A DNA stretch of 64,000 nt from Pseudoxanthomonas japonensis (GCF_010093445.1 NZ_PDWW01000009.1:1-64000), one strand, 5' to 3'; shown: positions 1 through 8,773, counted from the stretch's first letter. A program made the numbers and translations. The notes: generated from the sequence alone by a model not told the origin.

Positions 1-270
1 GCTGCATTGGCCGGACTGGCTCCCTACAACGTGGACAGCGGACAACACGCCGGCAAACGCCGCATCCGCGGCGGACGCGCCGCGATCCGCCGTGTCCTGT
101 ACATGGCGTGCTGGTCAGTGATCCGCAAGCAAGCCGACTTCAAGGCGCGCTACCAGCGACTACGCCAGCAGGGAAAGGCCGCCAAAGTCGCCATCACCGC
201 CTGCATGCGCGTCCTGCTCATCCGCCTCAATGCCATGGTCCGCGAACAGACCGAGTGGCGAACCAGCTAA
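1..270 (+). mobile_element. IS110-family transposase, C-terminal fragment (5' end outside window)
   Basis: The frame is open from the first base and ends at a TAA. The protein begins AALAGLAPYNVDSGQ and continues with GGRAAIRR and a helical basic tail, the usual C-terminal (Transposase_20) half of IS110/IS1111 transposases, which carries a helix-hairpin-helix region and a conserved Ser after GLAPY. The DEDD catalytic half must lie to the left of the window, so whether the element is intact cannot be judged. Family assignment rests on the GLAPYN...SG...GGR..IRR.LYMA pattern. Confidence 0.85.
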
Positions 271-303
271 AAGACAGTTGCTCCTACAACAGCGCACGCC
301 GAC

Positions 304-900
304 TCAAGTCACCGCCCGTCCGCGATACGTCCGGTGATGCGCCATCGCCAGCATCGCCCCATCTTCATGCGTATCGCCGTAGGCATGGATGGCGGCGTAC
401 GCCTGCGGATCGCACAGCGCCAGTACGCGCCGCACCTTCTCATCACCGACGCACTGCGGTCCGGCGTAGCCGCTGATGCGCCCGCCGCGCTCAGCCAGCA
501 CGGAGCACGCAAGTTCGAGACCCTGCGCGGCGCACCACGGCGCCAGGTAGACATCCAGCCCACCGGATACCACGACGATGCGGTCTCCCCGCTCACGATG
601 CCACTGCAGCCGCGCCATCGCATCGGGCCGCAGCGCAGCCGGCAGCACGTCGCGCGCGAACGCCTCGCCTTGCGCGCGCAGGCGCGCTGCATCCATGCCC
701 CGCAAACCCACCTGCACGATGCTGGCCCGGGTCGGGTTGCCGGCCACCCAACCGCGCCGGTAGCCGAACACGATGGGCGCCAGCAGTACAGCGCCGGCCA
801 GCAGTCGCGGGCGTGGCACGGCGTAGCGCATGAAATCGGGGAACGTCTCGCGCGTGGTCAGCGTGCCGTCGAAATCGAACAGGGCGAGGTCCACCGTCAC
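304..900 (-). CDS. HAD-family (subfamily IB-like) phosphatase
   Basis: A 198-residue protein with all HAD motifs. DFDGTLT near residues 9-15 provides the nucleophilic Asp9 and the acid/base Asp11, VVSGG is motif II, GDEKVRR supplies the lysine, and [11 protein letters not shown] is the metal-binding motif. The architecture matches SerB-like HAD-IB hydrolases that act on small phosphate monoesters; the substrate is unknown. The start is a GTG that overlaps the soxR stop codon in a GTGA, so translation is probably coupled to soxR and the two form an operon. The family lacks transmembrane segments, although the hydrophobic run near residues 30-45 resembles the membrane-proximal cap seen in some relatives. 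Confidence 0.85.
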   Translation of the reverse strand: MTVDLALFDFDGTLTTRETFPDFMRYAVPRPRLLAGAVLLAPIVFGYRRGWVAGNPTRASIVQVGLRGMDAARLRAQGEAFARDVLPAALRPDAMARLQWHRERGDRIVVVSGGLDVYLAPWCAAQGLELACSVLAERGGRISGYAGPQCVGDEKVRRVLALCDPQAYAAIHAYGDTHEDGAMLAMAHHRTYRGRAVT

Positions 901-1358
901 GCGTCCTCCAGCAGCCGCGCGCCCGGCCCCTCTTCGCCCAGTTCGTCCCACGGATTGCGCAGGGGGCAGACCTTCAACGACAGGCAGCCGCAGCCGATGC
1001 AGCCATCCATCTGGTCGCGCAGGCGGGTAAGGCTGGCGATGCGCGCATCCAGTGACTCGCGCCAGCGCGCGGAGAGCTTCTTCCAGTCGGCGGCGGTGGG
1101 CGTGCGGTTCTCGGGCAACGACGACAGTGCGGACTGGATCTCCGCCAGCGGGATGCCGGTGCGCTGCGCGACCTTGATCACCGCCACGCGACGCAGCACT
1201 TCGCGCGGATAGCGACGCTGGTTGCCGCTGTTGCGCCAGCTGTGGATCAGGCCCTTGGCCTCGTAGAAGTGCAGCGTGGACACTGCGACGCCTGCGCGCG
1301 CGGCGACCTGGCCGACAGTGAGCTCCGTTTCGATGGGGGGATGCTGTTTTCCCGGCAT
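897..1358 (-). CDS. soxR: Redox-sensitive MerR-family activator SoxR
   Basis: 153 residues. An N-terminal MerR winged helix ([21 protein letters not shown]) is followed by a dimerisation helix and the diagnostic cluster [17 protein letters not shown], whose four cysteines bind the [2Fe-2S] cluster that senses redox-cycling drugs or superoxide. Length and motif order are canonical. A perfect SoxR operator lies 11 bp upstream of the ATG between this gene and the divergent FMN reductase, so SoxR very likely controls both directions. In non-enteric bacteria SoxR usually acts directly on small redox enzymes rather than through SoxS, and the context fits that. Confidence 0.95.
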   Translation of the reverse strand: MPGKQHPPIETELTVGQVAARAGVAVSTLHFYEAKGLIHSWRNSGNQRRYPREVLRRVAVIKVAQRTGIPLAEIQSALSSLPENRTPTAADWKKLSARWRESLDARIASLTRLRDQMDGCIGCGCLSLKVCPLRNPWDELGEEGPGARLLEDA

Positions 1359-1364
1359 GGCGCA

Positions 1365-1395
1365 TTGACCTCAAGATTGCTTGAGGTTCTACCCT
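1365..1395 (+). promoter_or_regulatory. SoxR-dependent promoter with SoxR box (1369-1386)
   Basis: The 18-bp operator CCTCAAGATTGCTTGAGG at 1369-1386 has perfect 7-bp arms and matches the known SoxR consensus (CCTCAAG-n4-CTTGAGG). It lies between a possible -35 TTGACC (1365-1370) and a weak -10 TACCCT (1390-1395). The spacing is 19 bp, the overlong spacer expected for promoters that MerR-family proteins activate by DNA distortion. The promoter points at the FMN reductase starting at 1426; the same box lies just upstream of soxR. The -10 assignment is an inference. Confidence 0.85.
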
Positions 1396-1425
1396 GCCCT
1401 CCCGCTCTCCCGCAAGCCCCCTCCG

Positions 1426-1998
1426 ATGTCCGATCCCCTGCACCTGGCACTGTTGTATGGCAGCACCCGCGAAGGCCGTTTCTGCGGCACCGTCGCAGAC
1501 TGGCTCCGCGCGCAGCTCGCGTTGCGACGCGACTACACCGTCGATGCCGTAGACCCCGCCTTGCTCGACCTGCCGCAGCGCCACGGCGGCGCGCCGAGCG
1601 CCGACCTGGTGAACTTGCAGCAACGCATCTGGCGCGCCGACGCCTTCGTGGTGGTGGTGCCGGAGTACAATCACGGCTATCCGGCAGCGCTGAAATTCGT
1701 GATCGATTCGGTCCAGGCCCACTGGCAGGCCAAGCCGGTCGCCTTTGTCGCCTACGGGGGCCACAGCGGCGGCGTCCGTGCGGCGGAACAGCTGCGGCAG
1801 GTGTTCTCCGGCCTGCACGCGGTACCCGTCCGCGACGGTGTGTACTTCAGCCAGGCGTGGGACCGTTTCGATACCACCGGCCGTCCGCATGCGGCCGAGG
1901 CCAGCGAACGCGCCGCGCGGCGCATGCTGGACCAGCTCGCCTGGTTCGGGCATGCGCTGAGGCAGGCGCGCGCCGCATGGCCCTACCCCGCCGGCTGA
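1426..1998 (+). CDS. NADPH-dependent FMN reductase family protein
   Basis: 190 residues with a flavodoxin-like fold. LLYGSTREGRF is the phosphate-binding loop for FMN and VVVVPEYNHGYPAALK is the signature of the NADPH-dependent FMN reductase / chromate reductase family. Such enzymes reduce flavins, quinones or azo compounds with NAD(P)H in the cytoplasm. The start is the ATG directly before SDPLHLALLYGS. It is divergent from soxR and preceded by the SoxR box, so its likely role is detoxification of redox-cycling quinones. The exact substrate is unknown. Confidence 0.9.
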   Translation: MSDPLHLALLYGSTREGRFCGTVADWLRAQLALRRDYTVDAVDPALLDLPQRHGGAPSADLVNLQQRIWRADAFVVVVPEYNHGYPAALKFVIDSVQAHWQAKPVAFVAYGGHSGGVRAAEQLRQVFSGLHAVPVRDGVYFSQAWDRFDTTGRPHAAEASERAARRMLDQLAWFGHALRQARAAWPYPAG

Positions 1999-2049
1999 GC
2001 CGGCATGTTTTTCCGGCGCGCCGATGCGCGCCCACGATGGACCGACCCG

Positions 2050-3897
2050 ATGTTCCGATTCTTCGAAACCCGCATCAATCCGTATCCGAAGGGCGAGCCG
2101 ACCACGCCACCGCGGAAACTGCTGCCGTTCCTGCTGCACTACTCGCGCCCGCTGCTGCCGTGGCTGGTGGTGATGTCGGTGCTGACCGGCGTGATCTCCG
2201 CGCTGGAGATCACCTTCTTCGACTACATGGGCCAGCTGGTCGACTGGATGGGCAGCACCGGCCGCGACAGCTTCCTGCAGGTGCACGGCGAGAAGCTGCT
2301 GTGGATGGGCCTGCTGGTGGTGGTGGCCTATCCGCTGCTGGTGCTGGTGCAGTCACTCGTCATCCACCAGACCATCTTCGGCAACTACCCGATGATCGCC
2401 CGCTGGCTGTCGCACCGCTACCTGCTGCGGCAGAGCGTGGGCTTCTTCCAGGACGAATTCGCCGGCCGCATCTCGCAGAAGGTCATGCAGACCGCGCTGT
2501 CGATCCGCGAGACGGTGATGAAGCTGATGGACGTGTTCGTCTACGTCGTCGTCTACTTCGTCGGCACCGTGGTGCTGGTCGCGCAGGCCGACCTCTGGCT
2601 GGTGCTGCCGCTGGTCATCTGGCTGGTCAGCTACCTGGTGCTGGTGTTCCACTTCGTGCCACGCCTGCAGAAGGTGTCGATGGCGCAGTCGGACGCGCGT
2701 GCGCAGATGACCGGCCGCATTGTCGACAGCTACACCAACATCCAGACCATCAAGCTGTTCGCCCACACCATGCGCGAGCAGGACTACGCACGCAACGCCA
2801 TGGACGAGTTCATGGTGACCGTGCACGCGCAGATGCGGCTGGTCACCCAGCTGACGGTCGCCCTGCACACGCTCAACGCCTTCCTGCTGGCCAGCGTGGC
2901 AGGCGTGGCGATCTGGGCCTGGCTGCAGTCGTCGATCTCGATGGGCGCGATCGCCGTCGCCATTGCATTGGTGATGCGCATCCGCTCGATGTCGGACTGG
3001 ATCCTGTGGGAAGTGGCCGGCCTGTTCGAGAACATCGGCACCGTCGAGGACGGCATGGGCACGCTGGCTCAGCCGCTGGCCATCGCCGATGCGAAGGACG
3101 CGAAAGACCTGGACGTCACTCAGGGCGAGATCCGCTTCGACCACGTCCAGTTCCACTACGGTCGCGAGGCGAAGGTCATCGACGACCTGTCGCTGGTGAT
3201 CAGGCCGGGCGAGAAGGTCGGCATCGTCGGACGTTCCGGTGCGGGCAAGTCGACGCTGGTCAACCTGCTGCTGCGCTTCTACGACGTGGAAGGCGGCCGC
3301 ATCCTGATCGACGGCCAGGAGGTCTCGAAGGTCACGCAGGAATCGCTGCGCCGGAACATCGGCATGGTCACCCAGGACACCTCGCTGCTGCACCGCTCGA
3401 TCCGCGACAACATCCGTTACGGCCGCCCGGACGCGACGGAAGCGGAACTGCTTGAAGCCTCGCAGCGCGCGCATGCGGACGACTTCATCCAGGGCCTGAC
3501 CGACGCCAAGGGCCGCAGCGGCTACGACACCCAGGTCGGCGAGCGCGGCGTGAAGCTGTCCGGCGGCCAGCGCCAGCGTGTCGCCATCGCCCGCGTATTG
3601 CTGAAGGACGCGCCGATCCTGGTGCTGGACGAGGCGACCTCCGCGCTGGATTCGGAAGTCGAAGCCGCCATCCAGGAGCAGCTGTACGCGCTGATGGAAG
3701 GCAAGACCGTCATCGCCATCGCGCATCGGCTGTCCACCATCGCGGTGCTCGACCGGTTGATCGTGATGGACGGCGGCCGCGTGATCGAGAGCGGCAGCCA
3801 CGAGGAACTGCTGCAACAGGATGGCCTGTATGCGGCGCTGTGGCGCCGGCAGTCCGGCGGCTTCATCGGCGTGGATCTGGAGGATGCGGAGGTCTGA
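2050..3897 (+). CDS. ABC transporter, fused membrane and ATPase half-exporter (MsbA/MdlB-like)
   Basis: 615 residues. The N-terminal ABC-type-I exporter membrane domain (about residues 35-330, five to six hydrophobic helices) is fused to an ATPase domain. Walker A is GRSGAGKST near residue 394, the signature is LSGGQRQRVAIA, Walker B is ILVLDEATSALDSE, and the H-loop is IAIAHRLSTI. The protein should homodimerise in the inner membrane and export a hydrophobic compound; substrate unknown, with lipid or drug as options. The chosen ATG (MFRFFETRINPYP) follows a short unconserved leader. It lies 51 bp after the FMN reductase and could share its transcript, which would place an exporter under SoxR, but this is inference. 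Confidence 0.9.
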   Translation: MFRFFETRINPYPKGEPTTPPRKLLPFLLHYSRPLLPWLVVMSVLTGVISALEITFFDYMGQLVDWMGSTGRDSFLQVHGEKLLWMGLLVVVAYPLLVLVQSLVIHQTIFGNYPMIARWLSHRYLLRQSVGFFQDEFAGRISQKVMQTALSIRETVMKLMDVFVYVVVYFVGTVVLVAQADLWLVLPLVIWLVSYLVLVFHFVPRLQKVSMAQSDARAQMTGRIVDSYTNIQTIKLFAHTMREQDYARNAMDEFMVTVHAQMRLVTQLTVALHTLNAFLLASVAGVAIWAWLQSSISMGAIAVAIALVMRIRSMSDWILWEVAGLFENIGTVEDGMGTLAQPLAIADAKDAKDLDVTQGEIRFDHVQFHYGREAKVIDDLSLVIRPGEKVGIVGRSGAGKSTLVNLLLRFYDVEGGRILIDGQEVSKVTQESLRRNIGMVTQDTSLLHRSIRDNIRYGRPDATEAELLEASQRAHADDFIQGLTDAKGRSGYDTQVGERGVKLSGGQRQRVAIARVLLKDAPILVLDEATSALDSEVEAAIQEQLYALMEGKTVIAIAHRLSTIAVLDRLIVMDGGRVIESGSHEELLQQDGLYAALWRRQSGGFIGVDLEDAEV

Positions 3898-3901
3898 ATT
3901 C

Positions 3902-4078
3902 CCTTCTCCCCGCGCGGCGGGGAGAAGGTGGCCGGAGGCCGGATGAGGGGCGAGCGCGATGTCAGGCCGATACTCGCGTGTCTCCGACGTTGGAAACGAT
4001 CCGTTCACATCGACAATGCGGACTTCGTCGCCCCTCACCCGCCTTCGGCCACCCTCTCCCCGCTGCGCAGGGAGAGGG
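3902..4078. repeat. Inverted pair of 'CTCCCCGC' palindromic repeats (family R1)
   Basis: The left unit (3902-3952) is a hairpin of the CTTCTCCCC...GGGGAGAAG type followed by GTGGCCGGAGGCCGGATGAGGGGCGA. The right unit (4028-4078) is its near reverse complement. The two are separated by about 75 bp and form a BIME-like arrangement between the convergent ABC exporter and the membrane gene. The same unit recurs near 48508, 50027-50530, 57432 and 58196. It probably acts as a transcript end or RNA-stabilising structure. Confidence 0.75.
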
Positions 4079-4083
4079 ACAAG

Positions 4084-4521
4084 TCACGACAACCAGCTGC
4101 GCGCCTTCGCCTTGTTGGCGTACCACAGCAGGAACAGCGCGATCGCCACCAGCACGGCCGGCATCACCAGTCCCGTCGGGCCATAGGCGACCCACGCCGG
4201 CGTCGCCGCGAACGTACCGATGATCTGGATCAGCAGGGCCGCCAGCGACGCCAGCAACATCGTGCTCGCCCACCGCTTTTTCAGCAGCAGCCCCAGTCCG
4301 CCCAGCACGCCCGCGAACACCGCCACCGCGAAGACGATGTTGATCCAACCCGGCGTGCCTTCGTAAACCTGTCGCTGCGCTTCAGGCAGCATCGCCAGCT
4401 GCTCGGCCGTCATGTTGACCTGCAGATACCACATCGCCACCCCGATCAGGTTCCAGACCAGCGCGAATACCGCGACGATCCAGTACCCCATCGAGCGCTT
4501 CGTACCCGTCGTGGTCGTCAT
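4084..4521 (-). CDS. Small four-helix membrane protein, function unknown
   Basis: 145 residues with four hydrophobic segments (YWIVAVFALVWNLIGVAMWYL, INIVFAVAVFAGVLGGLGLLL, TMLLASLAALLIQIIGTF and VMPAVLVAIALFLLWY). The start is set by a strong ribosome site GGGAGGGAAGAA just before ATG ACG ACG ACC. It resembles sugar-transporter or YqaA-like small inner-membrane proteins of gamma-proteobacteria but carries no catalytic motif that I recognise. It is convergent with the ABC exporter, separated by the R1 repeat pair. Confidence 0.8.
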   Translation of the reverse strand: MTTTTGTKRSMGYWIVAVFALVWNLIGVAMWYLQVNMTAEQLAMLPEAQRQVYEGTPGWINIVFAVAVFAGVLGGLGLLLKKRWASTMLLASLAALLIQIIGTFAATPAWVAYGPTGLVMPAVLVAIALFLLWYANKAKARSWLS

Positions 4522-4610
4522 TTCTTCCCTCCCCAGGGTCAGTGTGGGACCGGGACGGAGCATAGCGCCGCGTGCCGCGATACGGGCGTTACGGTCTGCG
4601 CGATGCGCTG

Positions 4611-4805
4611 TCAGGCGTCGTCCTGACCCCACGCGACCACGTCGACGGCGCCGTCTTCATCCACGCTTACCCTGACTTCGATCGGCTTGCAGCAGACATG
4701 GCAATCCTCGATGTACTGCTGGTCGCCCGCGGAATCGTCGACCACCAGCGTGATGGTCTCCCCACAGTACGGGCAGGCGATGTCGGCGGTCGGCAGCGGC
4801 GGCAT
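4611..4805 (-). CDS. CPXCG-motif cysteine-rich protein
   Basis: 64 residues. The paired motifs IACPYCGETI and CHVCCKPIEV (CxxC...CxxC) define the CPXCG-motif family, probably a small zinc-ribbon protein. The acidic C-terminus ends VVAWGQDDA. The ATG overlaps the stop of the preceding gene as TGATG, so the pair is translationally coupled. The function of the family is unknown. Confidence 0.85.
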   Translation of the reverse strand: MPPLPTADIACPYCGETITLVVDDSAGDQQYIEDCHVCCKPIEVRVSVDEDGAVDVVAWGQDDA

Positions 4806-5092
4806 CAGGCCGATCCCAGTGCGGTCACCGACGCGATCCGGTCCAGCCACAGGTAGTGGGTCACGTCCGGGCGGGTGTGGTCGTCGATGCGCACGACCGC
4901 ATTGAATCCCTCTTGGCCGTCCGCATCGCGGAACACCTGCACGGTGGGACGCGCGGGGACGACGCCGGTGATCGCACCGCCGTCGGTCAAGCGGATCTCT
5001 ACCCTCGCTTCGTCGGGCAGTTGCCGGATCAGGGCTTCCATGCGGGCGATGTCGGCCTGCTGCGTGTAAAGATGCTCCGGCCCGTCCGTCAT
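4805..5092 (-). CDS. DUF3247-like protein
   Basis: 95 residues, acidic, no membrane segments. The pattern ADIARMEALIRQLPDEARVEIRL, GVVPARPTVQVFRDADGQEG and HYLWLDRIASV matches my recollection of DUF3247, a small family largely confined to Xanthomonadaceae. The role is unknown; the beta-rich core (GGAITGVVPARPTVQVF) suggests a small barrel fold. First gene of a two-gene unit with the CPXCG protein, with a one-base overlap. Confidence 0.8.
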   Translation of the reverse strand: MTDGPEHLYTQQADIARMEALIRQLPDEARVEIRLTDGGAITGVVPARPTVQVFRDADGQEGFNAVVRIDDHTRPDVTHYLWLDRIASVTALGSA

Positions 5093-5155
5093 GTCCTGCT
5101 CCCCTCTATCGGTGACGCACCCTAGCCTGCCAAGGGTAAGGTGCCGTGAATGCGG

Positions 5156-5833
5156 TCAGCGCAGAAGACGCAGCACTTCTTCGGCTGCCGCTTCCGAGGA
5201 CGCCGGATTCTGTCCCGTCACCAGCCGACCATCGGTCACGACGTGCACCTGCCACGCCGCACCACGCTCGTAGCGCGCGCCGTTCTGCGTCAGCACGTCT
5301 TCCAGCGAGAACGGCACGATGTCGGCCAGGCCCACGGCGGTTTCTTCTTCGTTGGAGAATCCGGTGACGCGCTTGTCCTTCACCAGCGGCTCGCCGAGCG
5401 CACCGTGCGTGTGGCGGAATACCGCCGGACCGTGGCAGACCGCCGCCACCGGTTTGCCGGCGGAAAAGGTCTGTTCGATCAGGCGTATCGAGTCCGCGTC
5501 TTCGGCCAGGTCCCACATCGGGCCATGACCGCCGGGATAGAAGACCGCATCGAACGTGTCGTCCACCACGTCCTTCAGGCGACGGGTCGTCGCCAGTGCC
5601 GCCAGCGCGTCGGCGTCCGCATTGAAACGTACGGTGGCGGCCGTCTGCGCATCGGGCGCATCGCTTTTCGGATCCAGCGGCGGCTGGCCGCCTTTCGGCG
5701 AGGCCAGCACGACGTCCGCACCCGCCTCCTTGAACACGTAGTACGGCGCGGCGAATTCCTCCAGCCAGAAGCCGGTCTTGTGCCCGGTCTCGCCCAGGCG
5801 GTCGTGCGAGGTCAGCACCATCAGGATCTTCAT
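5156..5833 (-). CDS. DJ-1/PfpI family protein (type 1 glutamine amidotransferase-like, glyoxalase III/chaperone type)
   Basis: 225 residues. The nucleophile elbow AAVCHGPAVF contains the reactive Cys followed by His, and the acidic residue sits in the early GFWLEEFAAPY segment, as in the Hsp31/YDR533C branch of the DJ-1 superfamily. VFYPGGHGPMWDL is the conserved glycine-rich turn. These proteins scavenge methylglyoxal or act as redox-linked chaperones. It stands alone, between the DUF3247 pair and gnd on the same strand. Family assignment is firm, the reaction is inferred. Confidence 0.9.
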   Translation of the reverse strand: MKILMVLTSHDRLGETGHKTGFWLEEFAAPYYVFKEAGADVVLASPKGGQPPLDPKSDAPDAQTAATVRFNADADALAALATTRRLKDVVDDTFDAVFYPGGHGPMWDLAEDADSIRLIEQTFSAGKPVAAVCHGPAVFRHTHGALGEPLVKDKRVTGFSNEEETAVGLADIVPFSLEDVLTQNGARYERGAAWQVHVVTDGRLVTGQNPASSEAAAEEVLRLLR

Positions 5834-5891
5834 CGGCGGCTCCCAGAATCAGAGCCGCCACCCTAGCGGCGAAGACGATAAGACCGGGTGA

Positions 5892-6800
5892 TCAGTCCTG
5901 CGTCTTGACCGCGTGGCCGCCGAACTCGTTGCGCATCGCCGACAGCAGCTTGTCGGCATAGGAGTCGTGCTCGCGCGAGCGCAGGCGCTCCAGCAGCGAC
6001 ATGGTGATGACGGGCGCCGACACGTCCAGGTCGATCGCCTCGGCCACCGTCCAGCGGCCTTCGCCGGAGTCGGAGACGAAGGGCGCGATGCCGGCCATGT
6101 CCGGGTTCTTCTTCAACGCATCGGCCGTGAGGTCCAGCAGCCACGAGCGCACCACGCTGCCGTGCCGCCAGATCTCCGCCAGCGCGCCCAGGTCGAAGTC
6201 CATCGCCTCCTTCTTCTTCAGGATGGCGAAGCCTTCGGCGAAGGCCTGCATCATTCCGTACTCGATGCCGTTGTGGATCATCTTGGCGAAGTGGCCGGCG
6301 CCGCTCGGCCCTACGTGGCCCCAGCCTGTCTCCGGGGTCGGCGCCAGCGTGGCGAACACCGGCCGCAACGTGGCCACGGCCTCGGCGTCGCCGCCGATCA
6401 TCAGGCTGTAGCCCTCGGCCAGGCCCCACACGCCACCGCTGGTGCCGCAATCGACGTAGCGGATGCCGGCGTCGGCCAGTTCGCCCGCGCGCCGCTGGCT
6501 GTCCTTGTAGTTGGAATTGCCGCCGTCGATGACGATGTCGCCGGCCGACAGCAGCGGACGCAACTGCGCCAGCGTGTCGTCGACCACCTGCCCGGCCGGC
6601 ACCATCAGCCACACCACGCGCGGCGAGGGCAATGCCGACACGGCGTTCTGCAGGGTCGCGTGCGGGACGATGCCGCGCGCCTCGGCCTGCTGGCGGGCCG
6701 CGTCGCCCGGATCGTAGCCGCGCACCGTGTGGCCGCCGCGCACCAACCGTTCGGCCATGTTGGCGCCCATGCGCCCCAGTCCGATCATCGCCAGTTCCAT
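5892..6800 (-). CDS. gnd: 6-phosphogluconate dehydrogenase, decarboxylating (short, probably NAD-dependent form)
   Basis: 302 residues, the length of the short GntZ/YqeC-type enzymes rather than the 470-residue NADP form. The N-terminal GLGRMGANM is the dinucleotide site, GGNSNYKD the family signature 2, CGTSGGVWGLAEGYSLMIGG the substrate loop, and GHFAKMIHNGIEYGMMQAFAEGF carries the catalytic Lys and the conserved H-N-G-IEY. It converts 6-phosphogluconate to ribulose 5-phosphate plus CO2 in the cytoplasm. Short forms generally prefer NAD; I infer that here. No other pentose-phosphate genes are adjacent. Confidence 0.9.
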   Translation of the reverse strand: MELAMIGLGRMGANMAERLVRGGHTVRGYDPGDAARQQAEARGIVPHATLQNAVSALPSPRVVWLMVPAGQVVDDTLAQLRPLLSAGDIVIDGGNSNYKDSQRRAGELADAGIRYVDCGTSGGVWGLAEGYSLMIGGDAEAVATLRPVFATLAPTPETGWGHVGPSGAGHFAKMIHNGIEYGMMQAFAEGFAILKKKEAMDFDLGALAEIWRHGSVVRSWLLDLTADALKKNPDMAGIAPFVSDSGEGRWTVAEAIDLDVSAPVITMSLLERLRSREHDSYADKLLSAMRNEFGGHAVKTQD

Positions 6801-6894
6801 GTGTACTCCCGCCTGTCTGAAAGAAAAGAAGAATGGCCGCCATTGTCCGCGCTTGCGGGCGCGTCTGCTTGCAGTGGCGTGCGCGGAGCACGCG

Positions 6895-7593
6895 TCATGC
6901 CGCCGTCAACCAGTCGCGCAGCACCGCCGCGGTTTCCTGCGGCACCTCCATCGGCGGCAGGTGGCCGCAGCGTGCGAACACGTGCAGCCGCGCGCCGGGA
7001 ATGCGGTCGTGCATCAGCCGGGTTTCCTCCGGCAGCGTCATGCGGTCGTCCTCGCCCACGCCCAGCAGCGTGGGCACGGCGATCGCCGGCAGCAGCGGCT
7101 CCGAATCGGGCCGGTCGATGATGGCGCGCTGCTGGCGCAGGAAGGCATCGCGACCGACACGCTGCGCCATCGCCATGACGTCTTCGCCCACGATGCTCTC
7201 CACGCGACTCTGGTGCACCAGCTGCGGCAACAGCTTGCGGGTGACGCCGGCGAAGCGTCCGGCCTCCGCCATCGCCAGGCCGGCCTGCCGCACCAGCCTG
7301 CGCTTGGGTGGATCCAGCCGCGCGCTCGTGTCGAGCAGGGCCAGCTTCGCCACGCGCTGCGGTGCCTGCCGCAGGATCTCGAACGCAACGTAGCCGCCCA
7401 TCGACAGTGCCGCCAGCGCGAATACCGGCGGCGCGGCGGCCAGGACCCGCGCCGCCATGCCGGCCATGCTGTCGTCCCTGGTCAGGTCGGCGTGGTGCAC
7501 GGTCGCGACATCGGCCAGTTCGGCCGCCGGATCGCGCCACAGGCGCTCGTCGCACAGCAGGCCGGGGAGCAGGAGCAGGGGAAGCGACGCCAT
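6895..7593 (-). CDS. Alpha/beta-hydrolase
   Basis: 232 residues. The oxyanion segment LLLPGLLCDERLW, the nucleophile elbow LSMGGYVAF (G/A-x-S-x-G), the acid in VGEDDRMTLPEE and the histidine in ARCGHLPPME give a complete triad in the expected order. The start is the ATG before ASLPLLLLPG; an upstream in-frame extension lacks similarity and a ribosome site. It acts on an ester or other small acyl substrate that cannot be named. It lies upstream of gnd on the same strand with a gap of under 100 bp, so co-transcription is possible. Confidence 0.85.
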   Translation of the reverse strand: MASLPLLLLPGLLCDERLWRDPAAELADVATVHHADLTRDDSMAGMAARVLAAAPPVFALAALSMGGYVAFEILRQAPQRVAKLALLDTSARLDPPKRRLVRQAGLAMAEAGRFAGVTRKLLPQLVHQSRVESIVGEDVMAMAQRVGRDAFLRQQRAIIDRPDSEPLLPAIAVPTLLGVGEDDRMTLPEETRLMHDRIPGARLHVFARCGHLPPMEVPQETAAVLRDWLTAA

Positions 7594-7709
7594 GTGCGTA
7601 GTGTAGTCACCCGACTCCCGACTGACCGGCGATCGCCGCCCACGGTCCGTTCCACATCCGCAACACGCCGCCGTGCGTAAGCTGGCCCTCATTCCCCACG
7701 AGGCGCGCC

Positions 7710-8600
7710 ATGCACGTCCTGATCACCGGCGGCACCGGCTTCATCGGCCATGCCCTGTGCGAGCACCTGCTGCAGGCCGGCCATGCGCCGAGCGTGCTGA
7801 CGCGCGATCCCGCCAGCGCCCGCGCACGGCTACCGGCCGCCGCGCGTGTGCTGGCGACCCTCGACCAGGCGCGCGACGTGGAAGCGGTGATCAACCTGGC
7901 CGGCGAACCGCTGATGGCCGGCCGCTGGAATGCGGCGCGCAAGGCCGAGTTCCGTCGCTCGCGCCTGGAAACCACGCAGGCGCTGATCGCGTGGATGGCC
8001 AGGCAATCGGTACGTCCGCGCGTGCTGGTCTCCGGTTCGGCGATCGGCTACTACGGTCCGCGCGAAGAGGAAGCGCTGGACGAATCCGCGACACCGGGTG
8101 GCGACTTCGCCGCACAGCTGTGCCGCGACTGGGAGACCACGGCGATGCAGGCCGAAGGCCTGGACGTGCGCACCTGCCGCGTGCGCACCGGCATCGTGCT
8201 GGGCATGGACGGTGGTGCGCTGGCAAAAATGCTGCCGCCGTTCCGCCTGGGCCTGGGCGGACCGATGGGCGATGGCCGCCAGTGGATGAGCTGGATACAC
8301 CGCGACGACCTGGTGCGGATGATCGCGTGGCTGCTCGACAATGACCGCACCGGCGGCGCCTACAACGGCACCGCGCCGGTGCCGGTGACCAACCGCGACT
8401 TCGCGCGTACGCTGGGCAGGGCCCTGCACCGACCCGCCGTGCTGCCGACACCGGCCTTCGCGCTGAAGGCGGGCTTGGGCGAGATGGCGCAGCTGTTGCT
8501 GACCGGCCAGCGCATCCTGCCAGCGCATGCGCTGGCGGAGGGCTTCGTATTCCGCTTCCCGACGCTGGAGACCGCACTGGCGGATCTCGTGCACCGCTGA
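7710..8600 (+). CDS. TIGR01777-type NAD(P)-dependent epimerase/oxidoreductase (YfcH-like)
   Basis: 296 residues. The Rossmann motif TGGTGFIGHAL starts at residue 6, VINLAGEPLMAGRWN is the family hallmark, SAIGYYG replaces the classical SDR active-site YxxxK, and the C-terminal DUF1731-like end is TGQRILPAHALAEGFVFRFPTL. The family (SDR39U1, YfcH) lies among the extended SDR epimerases; its substrate is unknown. The gene is divergent from the alpha/beta-hydrolase. Confidence 0.9.
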   Translation: MHVLITGGTGFIGHALCEHLLQAGHAPSVLTRDPASARARLPAAARVLATLDQARDVEAVINLAGEPLMAGRWNAARKAEFRRSRLETTQALIAWMARQSVRPRVLVSGSAIGYYGPREEEALDESATPGGDFAAQLCRDWETTAMQAEGLDVRTCRVRTGIVLGMDGGALAKMLPPFRLGLGGPMGDGRQWMSWIHRDDLVRMIAWLLDNDRTGGAYNGTAPVPVTNRDFARTLGRALHRPAVLPTPAFALKAGLGEMAQLLLTGQRILPAHALAEGFVFRFPTLETALADLVHR

Positions 8601-8773
8601 CCCTGCCGCACGGTTACACGCGTAGGCGGGAGCTGCGCGGCTTTCTGGTCCTCGCGACATCCGCGATGAGAGAATCGCAGCCCGTTCCGGTCCCTGCGAT
8701 CGAGGTCGATGAAGGCGAATGCGGGCCCTGCGGGAACGCGCCACGACCGTCCGACCGTCCACACCTGCCGCCC

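Noticed and set aside
304-2286. Long minus-strand open frame of 660 codons over the HAD, soxR and FMN reductase genes
   Set aside because: Only the C-terminal 198 codons are a real gene. The rest is Arg/Gly/His-rich antisense sequence typical of high-G+C shadows.
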